Below, piece after piece: positions 8,658-16,759 of a stretch of 64,000 bases of DNA. The DNA is from JACOMY01 sp046233115. GTDB lineage: Bacteria; Pseudomonadota; Alphaproteobacteria; Kiloniellales; JACOMY01. Under the pieces are notes generated by a model. It did no database searches. It was not told the origin of the DNA and was given only the letters and a program-made list of their open reading frames with translations. The translations under genes and the position numbers were made by a program. The stretch covers positions 310,001-374,000 of the forward strand of contig JBJXHM010000003.1 of assembly GCA_046233115.1 (NCBI GenBank), given 5' to 3'. Position 1 is the first letter of the stretch. Each line of letters starts with the position of its first letter.

Positions 8658-9473
8658 ATGCCACACAAGCCGCTCACCCGCATCGGCCTGCTCGTCTACG
8701 GCATCATCACGCTGATCGTGATCTACGTGCCGATCGCCGCGATCGGCTTCGCCTCCTTCTCCAAGGCGCGCTACCTCAGCTTTCCGATCAAGCGCTACAC
8801 CACAGAGTGGTATCCCAAGGCGCTGGAATCCTCGACCGTCAGCGAGCTGATCGTCACCTCCTTCAAGGTGGCGCTGATCGTCATGGTGATCTCGGTCGTG
8901 GTCGGCTTCTTTGGGGCGCTGGCCTTCGCGCGCTACCGCTGGCGCTTCCGCGGGGTTTTCCAGAAGTTCGTGCTGCTGCCGATCTTCTTCCCGCAGACGG
9001 TGCTGGGCCTCGCCCTGCTGATGTGGTTCAACGCCATCGACCTGATCCCGACCTGGCAGACCGCGATCATCGCGCATCTGGTCTGGATCGCACCGATCGC
9101 CACCCTGGTGATCGCGATCCGCGCCTACAGCTTCGATCCGGCGTTGGAGGAAGCCGCCCGCGACATGGGCGCCAGCTACTGGCAGATCCTGCGCGAGATC
9201 ACCCTACCGCTGCTCTGGCCGGGCGTGGTCTCGGCCGGGCTTTTCGCCTTCCTCCTGTCCTGGGGGAACTTCCCGCTTTCGCTCTTCACCACCGGTGCCG
9301 ACCTGACCCTGCCGGAATGGCTCTACGCCAAGATGGTCTCGGGCTACTCGCCGCTGGTGCCCTCCGTCGGCAGCCTGACCGTCGTCATGTCGGCGCTGCT
9401 GATCCTGATCGGCCTGCTCTTCGCCTGGTGGTCCGGCCGGCGTCGCCGCGCGCTCGCCGCCGAAAAGAGCTGA
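8658..9473 (+). CDS. PotC-like ABC transporter permease
   Basis: 271 aa with six predicted helices and a good EAA loop (LEEAARDMGASYWQILREITLPLLWPG, about residues 165-190). The N terminus MPHKPLTRIGLLVYGIITLIVIY begins with the first helix. It pairs with the PotB-like permease directly upstream. The SDR follows after about 45 bp with its own ribosome-binding site, keeping transport and catabolic genes in one unit. Confidence 0.88.
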   Translation: MPHKPLTRIGLLVYGIITLIVIYVPIAAIGFASFSKARYLSFPIKRYTTEWYPKALESSTVSELIVTSFKVALIVMVISVVVGFFGALAFARYRWRFRGVFQKFVLLPIFFPQTVLGLALLMWFNAIDLIPTWQTAIIAHLVWIAPIATLVIAIRAYSFDPALEEAARDMGASYWQILREITLPLLWPGVVSAGLFAFLLSWGNFPLSLFTTGADLTLPEWLYAKMVSGYSPLVPSVGSLTVVMSALLILIGLLFAWWSGRRRRALAAEKS

Positions 9474-9517
9474 CCGGACACCGCCCACAACAGGGACCTT
9501 CTATAGGGAGAAGCTCA

Positions 9518-10297
9518 ATGCTCACGTCTATCAAGGACCGCGCCGTCATCGTCACCGGCGGCAGCAAGGGGATCGGCAAGGGCATCGCCCGCGTCTTTGC
9601 CCGCCAGGGTGCCAAGGTGATGATCGCCGCCCGCGGCGAGGAGGCCGCCAAGACCACGGTCGAGGAGTTCAAGGCCGCCGGCTGGACCGCCGACTATCGC
9701 CTGGTCGACGTGACCGACATGGCCGCGATCGAGGGCCTGGTCGCCGACACCGAGAAGGCCTTCGGCGGGCTCGACATCCTCTGCGCCAACGCCGGCATCT
9801 TCCCCCAGGCCAAGATCCTGGAGATGAGCCCCGAGGAATGGGACCTGGTGATCAGCACCAACCTGAAGAGCACCTTCCTCTCGGTGAAGGCCGCGGTGCC
9901 GGCGATGCAGAAGCGCGGCGGCGGGCGAATCGTGCTGACCTCCTCGATCACCGGGCCGGTCACCGGCTTCCCCGGCTGGACCCACTACGGCGCCTCCAAG
10001 TCGGGCCAGCTCGGCTTCCTCAAGACCGCCGCGATCGAGCTCGCCAAGTACGGTATCACCATCAACGCGGTGATGCCGGGCAACATCAAGACCGAGGGCC
10101 TGGACGGCCTGGGCGAGGACTACCTGGCGACCATGGCCGCCTCGATCCCGCTGAAGCGCCTGGGCGACGTCGAGGACATCGGCAACGCCGCCCTCTACTT
10201 CGCCTCCGACGAGGCCGGCTATGTCACCGGCCAGACCATCATCGTCGACGGCGGCCAGATCCTGCCGGAGAGCCTGGAGGCCCTGGCCGAGGCCTAA
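9518..10297 (+). CDS. SDR dehydrogenase, likely aminoacetone / 1-amino-2-propanol oxidoreductase
   Basis: 259 aa classical short-chain dehydrogenase: TGGSKGIGKG cofactor motif (residues 13-22), NAG at 91-93, catalytic Ser142/143, Tyr157 and Lys161. In the mycobacterial RMM/AAUM microcompartment an SDR interconverts aminoacetone and (S)-1-amino-2-propanol. The same neighbours occur here (APH-type kinase next, then class-III PLP enzyme and acylating aldehyde dehydrogenase), so that role is the best inference. A generic FabG-like or NADH-recycling alcohol dehydrogenase role cannot be excluded. AGGGAGAAG precedes the start. Confidence 0.75.
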   Translation: MLTSIKDRAVIVTGGSKGIGKGIARVFARQGAKVMIAARGEEAAKTTVEEFKAAGWTADYRLVDVTDMAAIEGLVADTEKAFGGLDILCANAGIFPQAKILEMSPEEWDLVISTNLKSTFLSVKAAVPAMQKRGGGRIVLTSSITGPVTGFPGWTHYGASKSGQLGFLKTAAIELAKYGITINAVMPGNIKTEGLDGLGEDYLATMAASIPLKRLGDVEDIGNAALYFASDEAGYVTGQTIIVDGGQILPESLEALAEA

Positions 10298-10369
10298 GAA
10301 CCCGCCGGGACGGGCCGGCGCCAGAGGACGCCGGCCCCCTCGACCCGAAGCAACAAGAAAGCATCGAGC

Positions 10370-11371
10370 ATGAGCCAGGACGCCTTGACCCACGAGGAGC
10401 TGGTCGCCCGCTTGGGCCGTCTGGCGCAAGCCTCCCTGCCGCTGTGGGGCATCGACAGCGAGACGCCGACCAAGCTGATTAACCTGTCGGAGAATGCGAC
10501 CTACCGGGTCGACCTGCCCGAGGGTCCCAAGATCCTGCGGGTCCACCGCGAGGACTATCACAGCAAGAACGCCATCGCCTGCGAACTGGCCTGGCTGGAG
10601 GCGCTACGCGCCGACGGCGGCGTGATCACCCCGCCGGTGGTCCCTGGCCTCGACGGCGAGGAGATCCAGACCGCCGAGAGCCCGGAGCTGCCGCGCCCAC
10701 GCCACATGGTGCTGTTCGAGTTCCTCGAGGGCGAGGAGCCGGAGGAGACCCAGGACCTGGTCGGCCCCTTCGAGACGCTGGGTGCGATCTCGGCCAAGCT
10801 GCACATCCACGCCCGCAACTGGCAGCGCCCGCCCAACTTCGAGCGGCTGGTCTGGGACTACGACCACATCCTGGGCGACCAGCCCAACTGGGGCGACTGG
10901 CGCCAGGCGCCGGCGATGGACAAGGCCGCGCTGAGCCTGCTGGAGCGCCAGGACGCGGTGATCCGCCGCCGGCTGGAGGCCTTCGGCAAGGGGCCGGCGC
11001 GCTACGGCCTGATCCATGCCGACCTGCGCCTGGCCAACCTGCTGCTGCATGGCGACTCGACCCGGGTCATCGACTTCGACGACTGCGGCTTCGGCTGGAA
11101 CCTCTACGACTTCGCCACCGCCGTCTCCTTCTTCGAGGAGAGCCCGCAGGTGCCGGAGCTTGCCGCGTCCTGGGTCAAGGGCTACCGTCGACACCTGCCG
11201 CTGCCGGCGGAGGACGAGGCCGAGATGATGACCTTCGTGGTGCTGCGCCGCATGGCGCTGCTGGCCTGGATCGGCTCGCACAGCGAGACCGACCTGGCGC
11301 AGCAGCAGGGCCCCGCCTACACCCGCGATTCCTGCGGCCTGGCGGAGCGCTATCTGGAGGTCTTCGGCTGA
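10370..11371 (+). CDS. APH-family kinase, likely amino-alcohol kinase
   Basis: 333 aa of the aminoglycoside/choline/homoserine kinase fold. The Brenner-type catalytic loop is HADLRLANLL (His216, Asp218, Asn223) and the metal-binding Asp is in VIDFDD (Asp235). RVDLPEGPKILRVHR carries the ATP-binding Lys region. In the RMM/AAUM compartment the equivalent enzyme phosphorylates (S)-1-amino-2-propanol; here it would make the phospho-amino-alcohol used by the next PLP enzyme. Last gene of the transporter unit, separated by 116 bp from the second operon. Homoserine kinase II or a drug phosphotransferase are alternatives made unlikely by context. Confidence 0.75.
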   Translation: MSQDALTHEELVARLGRLAQASLPLWGIDSETPTKLINLSENATYRVDLPEGPKILRVHREDYHSKNAIACELAWLEALRADGGVITPPVVPGLDGEEIQTAESPELPRPRHMVLFEFLEGEEPEETQDLVGPFETLGAISAKLHIHARNWQRPPNFERLVWDYDHILGDQPNWGDWRQAPAMDKAALSLLERQDAVIRRRLEAFGKGPARYGLIHADLRLANLLLHGDSTRVIDFDDCGFGWNLYDFATAVSFFEESPQVPELAASWVKGYRRHLPLPAEDEAEMMTFVVLRRMALLAWIGSHSETDLAQQQGPAYTRDSCGLAERYLEVFG

Positions 11372-11402
11372 GCGGAGAGGGGAAACGTGAGCCGATGGCC
11401 CG

Positions 11403-11440
11403 CTGTCAAGTTCGTCCGGCGCCCTGTCAAGCGCCTTGAC
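11403..11440 (+). promoter_or_regulatory. Candidate operator upstream of the PLP enzyme/BMC operon
   Basis: CTGTCAA at 11403-11409 and 11424-11430, starting 21 bp apart as at 5331/5352. The second copy also forms an inverted repeat GTCAAG-CGC-CTTGAC (11426-11440). The first copy shares the pattern GCTGTCAARTTYGYC with the other promoter. It lies 48-85 bp before the GTG start at 11488. Most simply read as the binding region of one regulator shared by both operons. Confidence 0.5.
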
Positions 11441-11487
11441 CGGCGGCGAGTCATCAATCGCACAAGGAAACGTGGGAGCCCCCGACG

Positions 11488-12756
11488 GTGAGTCTTGAGA
11501 AGGACGATTTTCTAGAACGGTCCAAGACCTTCTGGAATCCTGGCAAGACCCAGGACTGGCAGGACATGGGCGTCGATCTGGTGATCGACCGCCGTGAGGG
11601 CTATTGCCTCTACGACATGGACGGCAAGCGCCTGATCGACGTGCACCTGAACGGCGGCACCTACAACCTGGGCCACCGCCATCCGGAGCTGGTCGAGGTG
11701 CTGAACCAGGCCACCAGCCACTTCGACATGGGCAACCACCACTTCCCCTCGCTGGCGCGCACCGCGCTGGCCGAGGCGCTAGCGGCCTGCACGCCGGGCG
11801 ACCTGCACCTCACTGCCTATGGCTCCGGCGGGGCGGAGGCGATCGACATCGCCATCAAGTCCGCCCGCCACGCCATGCAGAAGCGCAAAATCGTCTCGAT
11901 CATCCGCGCCTACCACGGGCACACCGGGCTGGCGGTCAAGGCCGGGGCCGAGCGCTTCTCCAAGCTCTTCCTCTCCGAGGACCGCGACGGCGAGTTCATC
12001 CAGGTCCCCTTCAACGACCTGGACGCGATGGAGGACGCCCTCAAGCGCCGAGACGTCGCCGCGGTGCTGATGGAGACCATCCCCGCGACCTACGGCTTCC
12101 CGATGCCGGAAGAGGGCTATCTGCCCTCGGTGAAGAAGCTTTGCGAGCGCTACGACGCGCTCTACATCGCCGACGAGGTGCAGACCGGCCTGATGCGCTG
12201 CGGCTCGCTCTGGGGCATCACCAACTATGGCGTCGAGCCCGACATCCTGGTCACCGGCAAGGGCATCTCCGGCGGCATCTATCCCATCGCCTGCGCCGTT
12301 CTGAACGACCAGAGCGGCAAGTGGCTGAAGGAGGACGGCTTCGGGCACATGTCGACCATGGGCGGGGCGGAGCTGGGCTGCATCGTCGCCATGAAGGTGC
12401 TGGAGATCACCCAGCGCCCGCAGGTGGCGATGATGGTGCGCTACATCTCTGACTTCATCCGCGCCGGCCTGGATGAGATCCGCGCCCTCTACCCCGACTT
12501 CTTCATCGGCATCCGCCAGCACGGCGTGGTCATGGGCCTGGAGTTCAACCACCCGCAAGGTGCCAAGCCGGTGATGAAGCACCTCTACAACAACGGCGTC
12601 TGGGCGATCTTCTCGACCCTCGATCCGCGGGTGCTGCAGTTCAAGCCCGGCATCCTGCTGTCGCAGGCGATGTGCGAGGAGCTGCTGGCCCGGGTGGAGG
12701 TCGCCATCGGTGCGGCCCGCGAGGAGGTCATGGGCAAGCGATCGCGGAGGGCATGA
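11488..12756 (+). CDS. Class-III PLP enzyme, likely phospho-amino-alcohol phospholyase
   Basis: 422 aa fold-type I PLP enzyme of the class-III aminotransferase family, GTG start. PLP contacts seen: YGSGGAEAID near 111-120, AYHGHTG near 141-147, Asp229 in IADEVQTG, and the Schiff-base Lys258 in VTGKGISGG. This family includes true transaminases and the phospholyases that split O-phosphoethanolamine to acetaldehyde, ammonia and phosphate. With a kinase upstream and an acylating aldehyde dehydrogenase overlapping downstream (ATGA), a phospholyase giving propionaldehyde is the better reading, as proposed for RMM compartments. Transamination remains possible. Confidence 0.78.
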   Translation: MSLEKDDFLERSKTFWNPGKTQDWQDMGVDLVIDRREGYCLYDMDGKRLIDVHLNGGTYNLGHRHPELVEVLNQATSHFDMGNHHFPSLARTALAEALAACTPGDLHLTAYGSGGAEAIDIAIKSARHAMQKRKIVSIIRAYHGHTGLAVKAGAERFSKLFLSEDRDGEFIQVPFNDLDAMEDALKRRDVAAVLMETIPATYGFPMPEEGYLPSVKKLCERYDALYIADEVQTGLMRCGSLWGITNYGVEPDILVTGKGISGGIYPIACAVLNDQSGKWLKEDGFGHMSTMGGAELGCIVAMKVLEITQRPQVAMMVRYISDFIRAGLDEIRALYPDFFIGIRQHGVVMGLEFNHPQGAKPVMKHLYNNGVWAIFSTLDPRVLQFKPGILLSQAMCEELLARVEVAIGAAREEVMGKRSRRA

Positions 12757-14333
12757 CGATGGACCCGGCGGTCAGGAACCTGGTCGATATCGACAACACG
12801 CCTGCGGCCATGCGCTCCAAGGCGGACACCCTGCTGGAGCAGGCCCGCTGGGCAGCCCAGGTCTTCCAGCGCTACGACCGCGCGACGACGCAGGAGATCG
12901 CCGAGGCGGTCGCCCGCGTCGCCTTCGAGAAGGCCGGCGAGTATGCCGAGCGCGCGGTGGCCGAGACCGGCTTCGGCGTGGCCAAGCACAAGAAGCTGAA
13001 GAACGAGCTCTCCAGCCTGCCGCTGGTCGAGCACTACCGCGACTGGGACTTCGTGAACCCGCAGCTGCGCGAGCGCGAGAAGATCGTGGAGATCCCGCGG
13101 CCGGCCGGCGTGGTCTTCGCCCTGGCGCCCTCCACCAACCCGATCGCGACGGTCTACTTCAAGGTGCTCGCGGCGTTGATGACGCGCAACGCCATCATCG
13201 TGAGCCCGCACCCGGCAGCCCTCCAGGTCTCGCTCGACGCGATCCACGCGCTCGCCGCCGCCGCCGAGGCCGCCGGCGCACCGGCCGCGGTGATCCAGGC
13301 GGTGGAGCAGCCCAGCCTGCCGCTGATCGACGAGTTCATGCGCTCGCCCAAGACCGACGTCATCCTGGCGACCGGCGGGACCGCGATGGTGCGCGCCGCC
13401 TACTCCTCGGCTAACCCGGCGATCGGAGTCGGGCCGGGCAACGCGCCAGTCTTCGTCGACTCCAGCGCCGACATGGCCCAGGCCGCCAAGCACATCGTCG
13501 AGAGCAAGTCCTTCGACAACTCGATCCTCTGCACCAATGAATCGGTGCTGATCACGCTTGCCGACTGCGAGCAGGCGCTGGCCCGCGAGATGAAGAAGGC
13601 CGGCGCCTATCTCTGCGATGAGGCCGAGACCGAGGCGCTGCGCCGCCTGCTGTTCCACGAGCGCGGCTTCAACGTCGAGATGCTGGGCCGCGACGCCGCC
13701 TGGATCGCCGAGCAGGCCGGCATCAAGGTGCCGCCCAAGACCCGCATCCTGATGACCCCGATCAAGCTGATCGGCGTCGGCGAGCCGCTGTCGCGCGAGA
13801 AGCTCTGCCCGGTGATGGGCTTCTACGTCGCCCGCAGCAAGGCCCAGGCCCTGACCCAGGCGCGCCAGCTGCTGCGCTTCGGCGGCGCCGGGCATTCCGC
13901 CGCGATCCACGCCCGCGACCAGCGCACCATCCTGGACTACGCCAGCGTGGTCGAGGTCTACCGCGTGGTGGTGAATGCGCCCTGCAGCCAGGGTGCGGCC
14001 GGCTTCGCCACTCACCTCTCGCCCAGCTTCACCATCGGCACCGGCTTCTACGGCCGCTCCTCGGTCGGCGAGAACATCGGGCCGCAGCACCTGGTGAGCT
14101 GGACCCGCATCGCCTGGAACAAGGAGAGCGCCGAGGTGCTGGACCCGGTGGCGCTGGGCAACCTGAAGCATCCGGGCCCGCTGCCGGAGGCGCCGTCCGA
14201 CGGCGTGCCGGGCAAGACCCGACCCAAGTACAGCCCGCCGCCGGCCATGCCGGCCCGGGCCTCCGACGACGGCCTGCGCGAGGAGATTCGGCGGATCATC
14301 GCCGAAGAGCTGCGCGCGGCCCTAAAGGGCTAG
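12753..14333 (+). CDS. CoA-acylating aldehyde dehydrogenase with C-terminal encapsulation-like helix
   Basis: 526 aa. The catalytic Cys260 lies in SKSFDNSILCTNES, a pattern close to the aldehyde dehydrogenase half of AdhE, and GVGPGN (225-230) is the motif shared with EutE/PduP/AdhE. It should convert an aldehyde plus CoA and NAD+ to acyl-CoA. After the catalytic domain comes a Pro/Ala-rich linker (about 475-505) and a terminal amphipathic helix (EEIRRIIAEELRAALKG), the usual form of a BMC encapsulation peptide. The start overlaps the previous stop; the first shell gene follows after 3 bp. Confidence 0.9.
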   Translation: MTMDPAVRNLVDIDNTPAAMRSKADTLLEQARWAAQVFQRYDRATTQEIAEAVARVAFEKAGEYAERAVAETGFGVAKHKKLKNELSSLPLVEHYRDWDFVNPQLREREKIVEIPRPAGVVFALAPSTNPIATVYFKVLAALMTRNAIIVSPHPAALQVSLDAIHALAAAAEAAGAPAAVIQAVEQPSLPLIDEFMRSPKTDVILATGGTAMVRAAYSSANPAIGVGPGNAPVFVDSSADMAQAAKHIVESKSFDNSILCTNESVLITLADCEQALAREMKKAGAYLCDEAETEALRRLLFHERGFNVEMLGRDAAWIAEQAGIKVPPKTRILMTPIKLIGVGEPLSREKLCPVMGFYVARSKAQALTQARQLLRFGGAGHSAAIHARDQRTILDYASVVEVYRVVVNAPCSQGAAGFATHLSPSFTIGTGFYGRSSVGENIGPQHLVSWTRIAWNKESAEVLDPVALGNLKHPGPLPEAPSDGVPGKTRPKYSPPPAMPARASDDGLREEIRRIIAEELRAALKG

Positions 14334-14336
14334 ACC

Positions 14337-14948
14337 ATGGCCGAGTTGCGTTCCTTCCTCTTCCTCGACCGCCTGCAGCCGCAGACGCTCTGCTACATGG
14401 CGACCTGGATGCGCGGCACCCTGCCCCGCGCCGACGTCGCCGCCCAGATCGTCGAGGTGGCGCCGGGCCTGGACATCGAGGCGCTGACCGACGTTGCGGT
14501 GAAGCATGCCGAGGTGCAGGCCGGCATCTTGGTGGTCGAGCGGCAGTTCGGCTACCTGGAGTTCCACTCGCGCTCGACCTCGCTCTTGAAGGCCTCGGCC
14601 GAGGCGGTGCTGGATCACCTGGGCGCGCGGGCCGAGGACGCCACGCCGCCGACCATCCTCGCCTCCAAGATCGTGACCCGGGTCGATCACCAGCACGCCT
14701 TCCTGATCAACCGCAACAAGCTGGGCTCGATGCTGCTGGGCGGCGACTCGCTCTACGTGATGGAGATGCAGCCGGCCTCCTACGCGGTGATCGCCGCCAA
14801 CGAGGCCGAGAAGGCCGCCAACATCAAGCTGGTCGACTACCGCATGATCGGCGCCACCGGCCGGGTCTACCTGGCCGGCCGCGAGGACGAGATCCGCAAC
14901 GCCCGCGACGCCGCCGAGGCGGCGCTGCTGCAGCTCGGCGCACGGTAG
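14337..14948 (+). CDS. BMC-T tandem-domain shell protein 1
   Basis: 203 aa containing two BMC domains in tandem (about residues 5-95 and 100-200), as in trimeric BMC-T shell proteins that mimic a hexamer. Signatures include VEVAPGLDIEALTDVAVK, GILVVERQFGYLEFH, NEAEKAA and MIGATGRVYLAGRE. It is clearly paralogous to the second BMC-T at 16000-16689 (shared NEAEKAA, LVD, MIGA-GRV-LAGR). Such tiles often form larger or gated pores. Lies between the aldehyde dehydrogenase and the 146-residue BMC-associated protein. Confidence 0.88.
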   Translation: MAELRSFLFLDRLQPQTLCYMATWMRGTLPRADVAAQIVEVAPGLDIEALTDVAVKHAEVQAGILVVERQFGYLEFHSRSTSLLKASAEAVLDHLGARAEDATPPTILASKIVTRVDHQHAFLINRNKLGSMLLGGDSLYVMEMQPASYAVIAANEAEKAANIKLVDYRMIGATGRVYLAGREDEIRNARDAAEAALLQLGAR

Positions 14949-14958
14949 GCGGGGCGCG

Positions 14959-15399
14959 ATGGACAGCGAGATCCGCAGCCTGATCCGCCAGGTCCTGGCC
15001 GAGGAGCTGTCGAAGCTGCGGCCGGCGACGAACGCGCCGCCGCGTGAAGAGGCGGTGAGCCTGGAGAACGACGAGGACCTGGCCCGCTTCGTGCGCCGCC
15101 TGATGCGGATGGGCGCCGACCCGGCGACCCGCCAGGCGGTCGAGGACGGGCGCCTGACCTTCCGCCTGGCCAAGGGTAGCAGCGGCGGCCGGAGCGTGAG
15201 CGCGGCACCGCGCGCGGTCGGCCAGCCGGCGCCGGCGGCCAGCCAGCGGATCGACAAGGGCTTCGTCTCCGAGCGCCAGGTCGATGCCCTGCCGCCGGGG
15301 ACCAAGGTCCTGCAGGTCGGCAAGGCGGTGCGCTTCACCCCGCTGGGACGGGACCGCCTGCGCCAGCGCGGGATCGCGATCGAGAGGAGCGAGCGATGA
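14959..15399 (+). CDS. BMC-associated small protein with N-terminal encapsulation-like helix
   Basis: 146 aa, not recognised as a characterised family. The N terminus (SEIRSLIRQVLAEELSKL, residues 3-20) is an amphipathic helix closely resembling the aldehyde dehydrogenase tail: both contain I-R-x-hydrophobic-hydrophobic-A-E-E-L. Then an acidic/basic helical stretch, a Ser/Ala/Pro linker (about 75-97), and a C-terminal segment (VDALPPGTKVL ... TPLGRDRLRQRGIAIER) recalling the short TP-x-AR motif at the N terminus of EutQ. It overlaps the BMC-P gene by ATGA. Probably an interior or scaffold protein; function inferred only from context. Confidence 0.6.
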   Translation: MDSEIRSLIRQVLAEELSKLRPATNAPPREEAVSLENDEDLARFVRRLMRMGADPATRQAVEDGRLTFRLAKGSSGGRSVSAAPRAVGQPAPAASQRIDKGFVSERQVDALPPGTKVLQVGKAVRFTPLGRDRLRQRGIAIERSER

Positions 15400-15638
15400 T
15401 CAAGGGACGCGTCGTCGGCCGAATCTGGTCGTCGAAACGCATCGACAGCCTGCCGCAAGGCGCGCTGCTGGAGGTGGAGCTGGAAAACGGCAGCCACCTC
15501 ATCGCCTTCGACCCGCTGGGCTGCGGCACCGGCGAGGCCGTGCTGATCACGCAAGGATCGGTCGCCGCCGCCTTCTTCGAGAAGGTGAAGGCGCCGGTCG
15601 ATGCGCTGATCATCGGCTCCATCGACGAGGCTTCCTGA
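15396..15638 (+). CDS. BMC-P (EutN/CcmL) pentameric vertex protein
   Basis: 80 aa, the usual size for the pentamers that close the vertices of microcompartment shells. Typical residues: MIKGRVVGRIWSSKR at the N terminus, then AFDPLGCGTGEAVLI and a GSVAAAF stretch. Only one BMC-P gene is visible, which is enough for shell closure. Translationally coupled to the 146-residue protein and 58 bp before the BMC-H gene. Confidence 0.92.
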   Translation: MIKGRVVGRIWSSKRIDSLPQGALLEVELENGSHLIAFDPLGCGTGEAVLITQGSVAAAFFEKVKAPVDALIIGSIDEAS

Positions 15639-15696
15639 ACTTCGGGGCAAGCCAAGCCCCACATGCGTTGACCCCTGCTTTGAGGAGTTGAGAACA

Positions 15697-15981
<285 letters not shown>

Positions 15982-15999
15982 CGGGATCGGGCCGGGTTC

Positions 16000-16689
16000 A
16001 TGGCCGGATCGACGAAGGCACAGGGCAAGAAGGACGCGGAGTCCGCCGGCCTCGCCGGCGGCGCCGAGCTGCGCGTCTACCTGCCGATCGAGAGCCTGCA
16101 GCCGCAGTTCGCGGCCTATCTCTCGACCCCCTTGCGTGCGCGCGGCTACCCGCCGCTGGAAGGCGACCACAGCCTGATCATCGAGGTGGCGCCGGCGCTG
16201 GCGATCCACCGCGTGGTCGACCTGGCGCTGAAGGCCGGCGGCGACCTGGAGCCCGGCATCCTCTTCACCGAGCGCCAGTTCGGCGTGCTGGAGTTGCACA
16301 GCGCCGACGCCGAGGCGCTGGCGACCGCGGGCCAGGCGGTGCTGGACGGCATCGGTGCGGAGGCCGGGGACCAGCTCGCCCCCAAGACCCTCTACACCGA
16401 CATCATCGAGGATCTGGCCGACCGCCACGCGATCATCCTGAACCGCACGCGCGAGGCCTCGATGATCCTTCCGGGCCAGTCCCTGCTGGTCTACGAGATG
16501 GCGCCTGCCCTCTTCGCCGCGGTGGCCGCCAACGAGGCCGAGAAGGCCGCCCCCGGGGTCACCCTGGTGGACGTGCAGATGATCGGCGCCTCCGGCCGGG
16601 TCTTCCTGGCCGGCCGCCCGGCCGAGCTGCGCGCCGCCCAGGAGCGCATCGCCAAGACCCTGGAGGAGGTGCAAGGGCGCAGCGGCTAA
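16000..16689 (+). CDS. BMC-T tandem-domain shell protein 2
   Basis: 229 aa with two BMC domains after an N-terminal extension of about 22 charged residues (STKAQGKKDAES). Domain signatures: IIEVAPALAIHRVVDLALK, GILFTERQFGVLELH, NEAEKAAPGV and MIGASGRVFLAGRP. Paralogue of the first BMC-T. Two distinct BMC-T proteins with one BMC-H and one BMC-P resembles the mycobacterial RMM shell set rather than the large Pdu set. Starts 18 bp after the BMC-H stop. Confidence 0.88.
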   Translation: MAGSTKAQGKKDAESAGLAGGAELRVYLPIESLQPQFAAYLSTPLRARGYPPLEGDHSLIIEVAPALAIHRVVDLALKAGGDLEPGILFTERQFGVLELHSADAEALATAGQAVLDGIGAEAGDQLAPKTLYTDIIEDLADRHAIILNRTREASMILPGQSLLVYEMAPALFAAVAANEAEKAAPGVTLVDVQMIGASGRVFLAGRPAELRAAQERIAKTLEEVQGRSG

Positions 16690-16712
16690 CCGGGGTCCGT
16701 GCTATGACCCGA

Positions 16713-16742
16713 GTCCGCGGGCGGCACCTAGCCTCCGCGGAC
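16713..16742 (+). other. Hairpin between shell genes and diol dehydratase
   Basis: GTCCGCGG (16713-16720) and CCGCGGAC (16735-16742) form a perfect 8-bp stem with a 14-nt loop in the 70-bp gap before the fused dehydratase gene. There is no T-run, so it is not a standard terminator. It could be an mRNA stability or processing element setting the shell:enzyme ratio. A functional role is inferred. Confidence 0.35.
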
Positions 16743-16759
16743 CGCAAGGGAGGAAGGCC

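Noticed and set aside
7689..9077. 462-codon frame antisense to the permease genes
   Set aside because: Asp/Arg/Gly/His-rich low-complexity translation opposite well-matched PotB/PotC permeases.
10370..11371. Aminoglycoside resistance gene
   Set aside because: The fold is shared, but position between an amino-alcohol-type SDR and a BMC operon favours a metabolic kinase.
12585..14171. 528-codon frame antisense to the aldehyde dehydrogenase
   Set aside because: Sense strand has the catalytic Cys and cofactor motifs; the antisense protein has none.
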